Assembly: GCA_964019425.1 (NCBI GenBank)
Contig: OZ025793.1
Span: 124,001-188,000 of the forward strand
DNA length: 64,000 nt
Direction: 5' to 3'
Source: Flectonema sp. DT1601
Lineage: Eukaryota; Euglenozoa; Diplonemea; Diplonemida; Diplonemidae
This document shows, piece by piece, positions 9,401 to 18,833 of the stretch (the stretch's first letter is position 1; each line of letters opens with the position of its first letter). Under the pieces are notes generated by a model, which was not told the DNA's origin, did no database searches, and saw only the letters and a program-made list of their open reading frames with translations. The position numbers were made by a program, and so were the translations under genes.

Positions 9401-11844
9401 TCCTTGTAATGGAATATATTGATTCCAATTCTGTACCGACGGTTGATAAATATCTTTCGAATTCGTTTGCTGCGGCAGTACCGAACCCCCCGGCAGCTGT
9501 CCTAAGTTAGCGTACCCTGACATTTGTTGAAACTGAGCAAGTGGTGTTGGTTGAAATTGAGACAAGTTACTGAACGTATCCTGGTATCGCATTCCACTCA
9601 TGTTCTGTTTGTTTGTTTTGTTTTTGTTGAGTTTATTTCAATAGTAGACAAGCAACAACTACATACCTGGACCTGGACAGTTGGCTGTGCGTACTGAAAG
9701 GGTGACGCCATGTTGCTCTGAAAAGGATTTGTTTGAAAGGCTGAAGTCCCACCAAGTACGACTCCGGGGATACCTTGAACTTGAGTAGGAATATGCTGAA
9801 GACCAGCAGTTTGTTGTTGCGGCTGTTGCTGTTGTTGTTGCTGTTGCTGCTGCTGCTGCTGCTGTTGGCGATTACGAGGGTTTTGCTGATGGTGCGGCTG
9901 TCGATGAAGTTGCTGCTGCTGTTGCTGCTGTTGTTTGTGCATCTGCTGCTGAAAGGGTAGCTGTGGTTGCTGTGGAACTTGTTGATGCGACTGCTGCAGC
10001 TGCTGGTGTTGTTGCTGCTGCTGTTGCTGCTGTCGGATAGAATTCCATGAAAACTGCTGAGCAGCAGCTCCAAGTGACTGGCTTCCGTCCAGCACACCCA
10101 TCGGCATCATTGGCACCATACCTGCACCATCTGACTTCCCAGTAAACATAAACTTCTCATCTGATACAATAGGAAGTGTATTACTCTTATCAGTCAACAC
10201 TGTCTGTTCAACATGTTTTGAGTTATAATCTGGTGAGTCTGATCCTTCAAATAAATCTGTTTATGATTTTGGTATTTAAATAAACTGTTGATCAGTCAAA
10301 GTGAATAATAATTCTCAAGACATACTTGCGAGATCAGCAAGGCGCTGCTTTTCTATGTCGTCCTCAGAAGGTGGTTGTGGAGAAGTTTCCGGAGGTAACA
10401 TTACCTTACTGGTGGTCTGATGAACTGGTGGGCTGGCAGGTTGCTCCTGTACATCAGTTGTAAGTTGCGGGGATGCATCAATTGGTTCAGGACTTGCAGT
10501 TGTCTCGACTTCGTACTCTTCACGTGCTGGTTTCCCTTTCTTACCTGACTTGTTGCCCTTCTTTCCACTTTTACCTTTTCCTTTGCCTCCGACATTCTTT
10601 CCAACTGCCGTCACGACACTCTTCGCAAGGTCTTTAGCAGCTGTTCGAGCCCTGGTAGCCTCCTCCATAAGATTCGCAACCGAAGTTTTCTCAGACTGCT
10701 GTGGCATTGCCGCATGAACAATTGTTTTAGTGTGCGCCGAAGCAGCCTTCTGTGCCCAAGTGAGCTCCTTGTCAGACTGAGATTCTGTTTTTGAATCAGA
10801 TGTAGTGACCCACGATTCTTCAATAACAGCCTCATGTCGAATTGGAGCAGCGACTGGTGGTGGTGATGTTGGTGCAGGTGGAGCTCTTTCAGGTTTCTTC
10901 CCATTCGTCTTGACTGCTCGCTTTGCTTCCATTTGTGTAATCTTCTTCTCTGCGGCTTCTTTTTCGGTCTGTTCCCGCTTATATTTTTCTCTTTGTAATT
11001 TATCCTCCTTTTCCTTTAACTTTGCCTTCATATTCTCTTCCGTCAGGTTGTCAAGTGAGCGCTTGTGTTCCTCCTGTTTGGTAACCTCACTTAGCTTAAG
11101 AGCTAATTCCATGTCTAGTTTGTATCGCTCATCGAGATCAGTCTCAGCTGCGTGAGGAGTAAACTTCTTCATTTTTACTCTTTTTGGTTTTGGTTTTGGA
11201 GATTCAACACTTTCCTCAGTCTCTTTTGGTTTCTCGATCTCCTTACTCACTTTCTTAGCTGGTGGTGCTGGTTTGGGTGAGGTGGGTTTGATTGTTTGCT
11301 TTGTATCCGCAGGAGAGGTTTTTGTTTTTTTAGTTTTTTCTTTTTTCAATGTTGTGAGTGGCTCTGATGAAGTAGGTTCTTCCTTCGGTAATTCTTTTGA
11401 GATCTTTTCTTCTGGTTCAGGTTTTATGTTCTTTACTTCAAGTACTGGAGTTTTGACACTCTCTAAGACGAGTACTTCTTCCTTCACAACTTTACTACGC
11501 GAGAGAGTTTCTGCAGGAGTTGTCGTTGGGGGTAAAGGAGTACCTTCGTCAATTTTCTTCTTCTTTTTCTTATCCTTCTTTTTCTTGGTAACTACTTCAG
11601 TGTTTTTGCTTTCCACTGATGTTGGAGTGGAGGATATGGCGGTGTTGCTTGCGGTGTTGCTTCCATTTTTCTTTTTCTTTTTATTAGTAGTTTTCTTTGA
11701 TATGTTTCCGCGTTGTGTTGCTTCCTCAACAAGTGATCTCCTTCCCGTACCAAACTTACCTTTCTGAAAGAGGAATGCTCCAACTACGGCAGCCAATACA
11801 AGAGTAGCGATGAAGACGAGCGCACCATCCTGAACAGACACCAT
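9293..11844 (-). CDS. p180/kinectin-like lysine-rich membrane protein with glutamine-rich tail (three exons)
   Basis: Three exons (10326..11844, 9667..10256, 9604..9293) encode about 806 residues. Residues 7-27 form one N-terminal membrane anchor followed by K-rich tracts (KKTTNKKKKK, KKKKDKKKKKK). Long Glu/Lys/Pro-rich segments and a charged helical stretch (about 240-310) come next. This layout resembles the N-terminus of ribosome receptor p180 and kinectin, ER proteins that bind ribosomes or microtubules, though sequence identity is not established. Introns of 69 nt (10257..10325) and 62 nt (9605..9666) both start GTATGT and end AAACAG; the first is phase 1, the second phase 0. The second and third exons are dominated by poly-Gln encoded by mixed CAA/CAG and a G/M/N-rich segment. 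An acceptor AG after TTCTCTCCCC (11860-11859) precedes the ATG. Joining the low-complexity exons into one gene rests on splice-site and frame agreement. Confidence 0.8.
9334..10035 (-). repeat. Glutamine-codon (CAG/CAA) repeat tracts
   Basis: Several imperfect CAR tracts lie in the last two exons of the p180-like gene, at about 9334-9406, 9811-9865, 9920-9945 and 9985-10035. Interspersed CAA and CAG codons imply older, stabilised tracts rather than a fresh pure-CAG expansion. Confidence 0.9.
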
Positions 11845-14494
11845 TCATCAATAATTTACTGGGGAGAGAATAGAATAATATTATTTATTATATCTAAAAA
11901 GTATATCGTAACTTGTTGTAACCACCCTGAGGAGATAAATATAACTTAATACAATTGTTCACTACTACGTATTTACAGAACTACAATAATAGATTTTAGA
12001 TTTATTTTCTTATGACAAAACAATATTAAAAAACTGATCAACATATTGTGAACTACTTCTATTTCTTTAGAAAAGATTCTTAGTTTTTTTTTTTTTTTTT
12101 TTTTTTTTTCCTTTCCTCATTCTGTTTCGCCTGAGGGGGTTCTTAAAGGGTTATTCAGTCTCAGAACAACAGCTCCTGAGTATTTAAATCCAATTTTTTT
12201 TTTTAAAAAACTCCTTTATGTTCCCCCCCCCCCCCCCCGGACTCTCCCTGTTTTTCTCAAGTTAGTTCTCCGACAAACATCACAAACACTTCAAATCAGC
12301 TAATTCAGTTGTTCTAACTATTCAAATCATTTTTCAGAGAGAAATGACAAGACTACTATTTATTATCATCGAGAGAGAGCTTCTGAGGAAGTTGTGTTGT
12401 CGAGTACCTCTTCAACAAGGAGGAGGCTATTAAGAGCTGTTGAAGAACTTCCATTCAATCAGTTAACTACTGGTAGAAGAAGGAGTTCTCGTATTTGGGA
12501 AGGAAGAGATACCAGACTGGCGTCTCGGTCATTGAAGAAACAGAACTTTTCAACTGGCTGGGTATATACACCTCTTTTGGTTAATTTTCTTTGTTGTTGC
12601 AGGTTCACTTCTGCAAATCAGATTACAAAAATTGATAGCAATATGGAAGTAGGGTTCCAGATGCTCTTTACCAAAATAATACCAGACTATTTTTCTTTAT
12701 CTCGGTATCCTTGCCAAGGTTCATTTAACTCAATCCCATTCAGTGAAGGGATGAAAGAAAATTTTAAAAAAAATAATTTGTTTGCATTGTTTGTACGAAA
12801 CCGAAGTCAGGAGTCAAACCTCTCGAGAGAAATTCATGGTTAACAATCACAGATTGCGTTCCCTAATTAGCTATCAGACAATGTGGGGGGAAAAAAAAAA
12901 AAAAATGAAAGAAAGAAAGAAACCAAACTTCCCTCCGAGAGAACGATTCCTCATTAAGTACACCGCTTCTGTTGATAGGCTAAAATATAAATTATATTTA
13001 TATTAAAGTGCACAACCTATAGAAGTGATATTACATTACAGTACTTCGAGTACCAATCCAAGGGGTGCTGATTTTTTTTCTTATTTTATTTATTTTCTCG
13101 TTTTAAGTGTTTTTTGTTAATCACATTATGTTGTTTAGGAGAACTGAACATCTACAGATCTCTCTCCCTCTTTTTCTTTTTTTTTTTTTTTTTTTCGATT
13201 CAGTTTTCCTCCAGCTGGAAAAAAAAAAAAAAAAAAATTATAATGCGCTGAGGGTGTTATTCCTCTGCTTGTATCATTTGTTTTTTTTTTTTTTTTTTTT
13301 TTCCTGTTTTTTTTCCTTTTCCCCTCATGCCTCGTTAAATACAACAGGTTTCCGAAGATTTGTAATTTACATATCTGTAACTTCTTCATTCATGTATCAC
13401 AATATATAAATTACCGTATTAATTGCAGTAAAAGAAAAGATTCGTATCATCTCTCATGAATTGCTTGTGTTTTAATGCATTCAATAGGACTCCCTTGAGA
13501 ATCTTTACTGCTTCTTATCCCTGAGCTTTACGAAAGGCACTAAAAGAAACAAGAGGAAAAAAAGAATAAAATGTAATGCTGGACTATCGAAGGTGACAAA
13601 AAGACCCCGCGTGACCAAAAAAAAAAAAAAAAATAAATAATAATTACTAACTGATAATTCTCTCTTTTTTTTTTCTCGCACACAAAAAAAAAAAAAAAAA
13701 AAAAGCAAAGAGACAATTCAGTAACAAAACAAAAGAAAAAACAGAGGCTAACGGACGAACTTGGGTCCACAAACAAGACAAAACCACGCAGAAGGCAGAA
13801 CAACAGGACGTAAAACAAACTGAAACTATCCAGAAATAATAATTGAGTCTGACTGAGTGAAAAATGAGACGGGAAATAAAGATCACGAACGAGGACTATC
13901 CTACAATTCTGCCTTTAGTGCGATGGTGACTGGAGAGTAGTTTTCGTGGAAATAGATTACTGCGAGAAGGAAAACACGCGAGCTTTTTTCCGCCCACAAG
14001 TATTACCTTCAATATCGACAGTAATTGGTGTATCTCCACAATGAATATCTGCAAGATTTTTTTTTTTTTTTTCAATTCAAAAATAAACTAATTTTATCAC
14101 GCACAAAGCTTACAAGTACAACAACGAACTGATTTCGTCGTTTTTTTTTACTAGTTATTCTTTTTTTTTTTTTTTTTTTTTTTCTTCTGCTAAATTGAGT
14201 TCAAAGAGTAGCGTATAACCATACCATAAAATATGATCAGTTATTGCATGTTCTATTTTATTGTGCAACAACAGGCCGGGGAGAGGACACAGGAATTCTG
14301 TTAGTCAGACCAAACAAACATAACTCAAATAACAACTTGTACTGCAAAAGAAAGGCTTCATTGTTGTTGTTGTTTTTTTCTGGCTTTTTTTTTTTTTTTT
14401 TTTTTTCACTACACGTCTTTAAGTGTTTCTGAGATGCTTTGCAGTACCATCACAGAATTGCAAGAAAACTAAACTCGTACTGGTCTTTCCTTGG
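11845..14494. other. 2.6-kb intergenic region, homopolymer-rich
   Basis: Contains the p180-like gene's leader (acceptor 11859), T runs near 12087-12109, 13171-13196, 13280-13302, 14161-14183 and 14388-14406, and a run of 16 C at 12223-12238. Minus-strand frames are poly-Phe. A modest plus-strand frame at 12643-12843 is listed separately. No other gene seen. Confidence 0.55.
12643..12843 (+). CDS. Doubtful plus-strand small ORF
   Basis: A 66-residue ATG-initiated frame of ordinary composition on the strand opposite to all other genes. It starts 40 nt after a convincing pyrimidine-rich acceptor (TTTCTTTGTTGTTGCAG ending at 12602). A second acceptor-like TTTTTCAG precedes 12336. The frame matches no family I know and is short enough to arise by chance. 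If expressed it would be the only plus-strand gene here. Confidence 0.2.
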   Translation: MEVGFQMLFTKIIPDYFSLSRYPCQGSFNSIPFSEGMKENFKKNNLFALFVRNRSQESNLSREIHG

Positions 14495-17400
14495 CTACGA
14501 ATTCGGAACATGAGTTCTATGTGTGTTTGACTTACGAGACTTATTAGGTGGTGACATCAACTGTCTCGTAAATGTGAATGACGATGTTCTACTTTTCATC
14601 CCTCCTGAGTTGGGAACGCTGTCAATTCTTGAAAACCTGTCAGGTGAGCGCGAGAAACCCGAAGCTGGAGATCTATTCCTTGGATGTTGATGAGTCATAC
14701 TATTAAAACGTGATGAGTTATTACTACTTCCTCGTGTGTCAGTTGGAGGTGGTGAATGTGTTCTTCTTTTGATATGATTAGGAAGTGATAATAAAAGGTT
14801 CTCAATCTCACGAGGAATGACTCCTTTTACTTCACAAGATTGATTTCCAGATGACGACTTCACTATTTTGGGAGGCGGAGAATTCTTCCTCTCACGAGAT
14901 TGACTTCTCAAAGGAGACTTGACTCTACGAGTTGGACTACTGACCTTCACTACTTCGCCTTCATAAGTTTGACTCCTCGCTGGGGGTTTCGCGGGAGGAC
15001 TACTTTCCGAGTTTATTCTTTTTAAAAACAACTCACCAGGTGAACTCTTAGTTCTCAAAGGTGACTTCTTCCCGGTACTAACAATACCATACACTCCATC
15101 AGATAGTTGTCTTCGAAGTGCTAATTCACCTGCAACAGGAGACCTCGGCTTCCCTGCAAGAGGTGACTTCGGCTTCTTACGAGTTGGACTGCTAACCTTC
15201 ATTTCAGGTGTTTCAGATCTCTGAGTGGGGGACTTTCGTCCTAGAGACTTGGAAGGTGGTGCAGTGCTTTCCTTTTTATTGATAGCAGAAGGGACGATGA
15301 CTGGTTCCTTAGGAGTTGGCTGTGGCTGCTGTGGAGGTGGTGCGGTGCTTTCCTTTTTATTGATAGCAGAAGGGACGATGACTGGTTCCTTAGGAGCTGG
15401 CCGTGGCTGCTGTGGTGGAGACTTCGACCTATTAATCTTGGGAGGAGTTGGAGACCTTTTAGAACCTTTTCCTGGAGGTAGTATTGCTGAGTTGAATCGT
15501 GACAATCGTTCTTGGTCTAGAGAACCTCTCCTAGCAGACCTCACAAATGAGTCGTACGTATCGAGTGATGCTCTTCTTTGAGGAGGGTACATCCCATCTG
15601 ATTGGAATGTTTTACTGTTTGAAACGTCAAAAACACTTTTATTTTTTACAATTCCAACACGTGCTGTTAGAGGCGTTTTTATATCCTCTCTGCCTTCTCT
15701 AGGTGGTGATTTAGCACGTCTGGTGACTCGGAGTTTCTTTCCTGACTTCGACCAACGGATCTGTCTGAGTAGGGCTAAAGAAACTTTGAAATCATTTTTC
15801 TTTAAGATTGGAACTTCACTTAATCGACGTCGGTAAGCATTCCTCAGGACTCTATCTGCCCCAGGGTCTGGTTTAGCTCCGGAAGCTGGATCTACCAACA
15901 TGTGCAACAGCTTTGCAATAGCTGAAGCTCTGTTTGGGGAATTCTTTGGAATTTTCGCAATGGCACTGGGGTATCCATTATGTTGCTTTAAGTAGTCTGG
16001 CAGTCCCTGTGCAGAACCACAACTTGCACCAAGACCGAAATATGCGTGTGTCCCTAGAAGCGTTTTTGCGCACTCATCGCAGGTAAGGGCAGCCTCAAGT
16101 AACATGTATGTATCTTTTTCATTGGTACCGCGAGCTGATATTGCTCTGAGAGGATTATCAACTACTTCAGTTGTGTTGACTAAGTGTTGTTGTTTAGCAT
16201 CTGGAGCGGAAAAGGTTTGCGATCTTTGCATTGAGGAATGAGTTTGTTGAGCTAATCGATCGCTAATACCAGCAGTAGTCTTATCATATGATGTTGTTCT
16301 CTCTGGCCACATTCCTGGTGAAGCTCTCCAAAGTTGTTCAGGAACGTCCGGTTTAGTCGTTACTGGTTTGTACTTAGCGACAGAACTACGTGTTGCTGAT
16401 GTGACAGCTTTCGGGTGGTGTTTTATTGGTTTTCCTGTTCCTCTGGTTGGGGCTACTGGCCATCCCCTTGGACCACCACCAAAACGATTTATAATTGGTC
16501 CAGCATAGTCTTGTGAATCAGAGTAACGATAGTCTGTTGATGAAGTTCTTGGAGTCAAACTCTCAATATCTTTAGAAGTCAGATGAGGGATGTCTACTTT
16601 AGTACGCGGAGGTGAATTCGGAGTTGGAGGAATAGTAGCTGCTTGACTAATACTGTCATCATCTTCAATCGCTTCAACAGGTATGGTCGGACAAGTTTCT
16701 AAATATGTTTCTTCAATACTTGGTGGAACAGTTGCTACACCTTCACTATCACCTTCACCATCACCATCACCATCACTGCATACATCACCGTCAATAAGTT
16801 GTATATCAATGGTTGGATTTGCTGCAGGAGATGAAGGTTCTGTTGCAACTCTCCCATCTTCTGATAGTGGTGATGGTGGTTCAGTAGTTGCCATTTCAGT
16901 AACAAAATCATCACTACCAGCAACTAATGTTGACCCTTCAGACGTTGTTTTGGTAACTTGACGAAGTAAATCAATACCTGAATGTCTCTTCTCAACTATA
17001 ATTGAATCCAGTCGTTTAACGTCTGGTACATGAGGTAATTCCTTACTTGTAAGGCGACGGAATAAAGGAACTTCTGGTGGTGGTAGTCCTCCAAAGCTTC
17101 CCAAACTGCCATTTCCTAACTTACTAACATAATCCTCACTAGATAACTGTCTTGCGTATTGTTCTTGTGGTGAAGACTCGGGAGTCGTTTTCATTATCGA
17201 TGCGAGGAGTTGCCAACTTCCTCTGAAACGTCCTTCAATTCCGAGTGGCATTGTATCAGAACGAGATAATTCATTTAAAAAGTCATCACTGCCAGCAGTC
17301 ATTCTTCTTAAGAACTTTCTTCTATAACGAGGACTTAGTGATGCACATGATGTCGGAGTGCCGACTTTCACTATTGAATTAACTTTTACAATACCACTTT

Positions 17401-18418
17401 CTTCAGAGAATATTGAATCATTGTCAGATGCCGCGCCATTACCCCATCCTATTGGAATGGTTTCCTTTCTCTCTAAGTCGAATACGGTGTAGTCATGTTC
17501 TATAAGAGGAGAGACAGGTTCTGGATTTTCTAATTGTGATATAGACTCGAAGTTCTCCATCATTTCTTCATTATTAAATATAACTTCTGGAATCGGTTGA
17601 TTCGACTCTTTTCGAAGAGCGACAGCTGCTGCGGATCCAACTTTGTTATATTTCGTCATCGTCGTATTCAATGAAACGAGTCCTGATAAGAATGCGTCTA
17701 CTTCAGCATCAATTATTGGACATGTTTCTTTTGTCATTAGTGATGTGTTTGAATTTTTAATCGCGGCATGAATTTGAGCTTCTTCCTCAGGTTTGAAACC
17801 GTTTCCTTGAAGAAGAACTCGTTCTATGTTTTTATTACATTCGATACCAGTTATGATTGATTCAAGACCGTATTCACGAGTAACAGCATCATCCCCACAG
17901 AGGATACCACAGCATCTAGCGTCAATTGTTATAAGAGTTGTTCCATACTTTAATAGTAGTCCTAAACCGAATGACGTGATGGGATTATATCTCACAGACA
18001 ATACTCTCAAAGTACATACGGATGAGTCAATTGTTCTCGCAATACGATTGATACCGAGTAAACCAATAGTGTTGTAGGTCAGGTCAAGCCATTCAACCTT
18101 TCCAAGTTTTATTGAACGACAAAGTTCATCTGTTGCTCTGTCTCCTATTCGACAAAATGATAAGTCGAGTTGAACTAATTGTCGAGAAACAGCAATCTGA
18201 GAAAGAGCATCAACAGCTTCCTTCTCAAGAATAAATCCCTGGAGACTAACGTCATTAATATTTGGTCTCGTCGCGAGTGCTTTTCCCAATCTCTGAATGT
18301 GCGGAGCCCCAAGCGGCTCACGTTCCAACGTCCAATCACATTTCACAGCTATTCGTTTGCGGTCACTTGGAATCGCTAATTTATCCAACGCTGTTAACAA
18401 CTCCGGCACATCAGACAT
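14495..18418 (-). CDS. Leucine-rich-repeat protein with long Ser/Pro-rich disordered region
   Basis: 1,307 residues. Residues of about 30-225 form ribonuclease-inhibitor-type LRRs (motifs such as LVQLDLSFCRIGD, VEWLDLTYNTIG and LRVLSVRYNPITSFG). The middle (about 280-720) is acidic, Ser/Thr-rich and disordered. A conserved-looking segment at about 780-920 (LTCDECAKTLLGTHAYFGLGASCG, then basic helices) matches no family I recognise. The C-terminal 400 residues are basic and SP/TP-rich, typical of a phosphorylated cytoskeleton- or nucleic-acid-associated protein. A 27-residue direct repeat lies inside (15255-15416). The acceptor AG (18421-18420) lies one base before the ATG. LRRs suggest protein binding; a cytoskeletal scaffold is a guess. 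One uninterrupted frame, no intron needed. Confidence 0.85.
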   Translation of the reverse strand: MSDVPELLTALDKLAIPSDRKRIAVKCDWTLEREPLGAPHIQRLGKALATRPNINDVSLQGFILEKEAVDALSQIAVSRQLVQLDLSFCRIGDRATDELCRSIKLGKVEWLDLTYNTIGLLGINRIARTIDSSVCTLRVLSVRYNPITSFGLGLLLKYGTTLITIDARCCGILCGDDAVTREYGLESIITGIECNKNIERVLLQGNGFKPEEEAQIHAAIKNSNTSLMTKETCPIIDAEVDAFLSGLVSLNTTMTKYNKVGSAAAVALRKESNQPIPEVIFNNEEMMENFESISQLENPEPVSPLIEHDYTVFDLERKETIPIGWGNGAASDNDSIFSEESGIVKVNSIVKVGTPTSCASLSPRYRRKFLRRMTAGSDDFLNELSRSDTMPLGIEGRFRGSWQLLASIMKTTPESSPQEQYARQLSSEDYVSKLGNGSLGSFGGLPPPEVPLFRRLTSKELPHVPDVKRLDSIIVEKRHSGIDLLRQVTKTTSEGSTLVAGSDDFVTEMATTEPPSPLSEDGRVATEPSSPAANPTIDIQLIDGDVCSDGDGDGEGDSEGVATVPPSIEETYLETCPTIPVEAIEDDDSISQAATIPPTPNSPPRTKVDIPHLTSKDIESLTPRTSSTDYRYSDSQDYAGPIINRFGGGPRGWPVAPTRGTGKPIKHHPKAVTSATRSSVAKYKPVTTKPDVPEQLWRASPGMWPERTTSYDKTTAGISDRLAQQTHSSMQRSQTFSAPDAKQQHLVNTTEVVDNPLRAISARGTNEKDTYMLLEAALTCDECAKTLLGTHAYFGLGASCGSAQGLPDYLKQHNGYPSAIAKIPKNSPNRASAIAKLLHMLVDPASGAKPDPGADRVLRNAYRRRLSEVPILKKNDFKVSLALLRQIRWSKSGKKLRVTRRAKSPPREGREDIKTPLTARVGIVKNKSVFDVSNSKTFQSDGMYPPQRRASLDTYDSFVRSARRGSLDQERLSRFNSAILPPGKGSKRSPTPPKINRSKSPPQQPRPAPKEPVIVPSAINKKESTAPPPQQPQPTPKEPVIVPSAINKKESTAPPSKSLGRKSPTQRSETPEMKVSSPTRKKPKSPLAGKPRSPVAGELALRRQLSDGVYGIVSTGKKSPLRTKSSPGELFLKRINSESSPPAKPPARSQTYEGEVVKVSSPTRRVKSPLRSQSRERKNSPPPKIVKSSSGNQSCEVKGVIPREIENLLLSLPNHIKRRTHSPPPTDTRGSSNNSSRFNSMTHQHPRNRSPASGFSRSPDRFSRIDSVPNSGGMKSRTSSFTFTRQLMSPPNKSRKSNTHRTHVPNS
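15255..15416 (-). repeat. Two near-identical 81-bp in-frame repeats
   Basis: Each unit encodes a 27-residue segment containing KEPVIVPSAINKKESTA flanked by PPPQQP. The units differ at only a few bases, so the duplication is recent. It keeps the reading frame of the LRR protein. Confidence 0.9.
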
Positions 18419-18833
18419 CCTACCAGGAAACCAGTTGTTTGAGAATTGGTTTTGGTCGTACTTCCCACTTTGTTATATTTTATTATTTCTTCAGTTTGTG
18501 ATAACCTAATTATGATAACAACCACATTCAGATTATATTTATGGAGGTCCTGTGAGGTAGTAATAACTTAGTTAGTATAAAGACTCATAAAGATCTCGTA
18601 TGGTGATGACCATGTGAGGTAAACAAGACACAACCGTTGGTAACATATCAGTGTGCTGTGTGAAATACAATAATAATAATTCTTATTGTTGTAGCTGAAA
18701 TTTTTGGAAAAGTACAAAACTGACCGAATGTAACACAACGTGTTCTTTCATAATTTAAAACAGGTAAGGCAAGGAAAACGACATTATTCCAATCATTTAG
18801 TAAATGGAGACGAAGTGAAAGTTATGTTGAGAT
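18419..18833. other. Intergenic spacer between LRR and TMEM94-like genes
   Basis: About 415 bases holding the LRR gene's acceptor (18420) and the 3' flank of the TMEM94-like gene. No gene or clear RNA signal. Confidence 0.6.

Noticed and set aside
12394-12642. Upstream extension of the plus-strand frame as a longer protein
   Set aside because: It begins at a TTG with no ATG upstream; only the part from 12643 has a proper start.
16683-16961. Plus-strand frames opposite the LRR, TMEM94-like and RAD54 genes
   Set aside because: Antisense shadows of repetitive or biased codons in clearly coding minus-strand genes.
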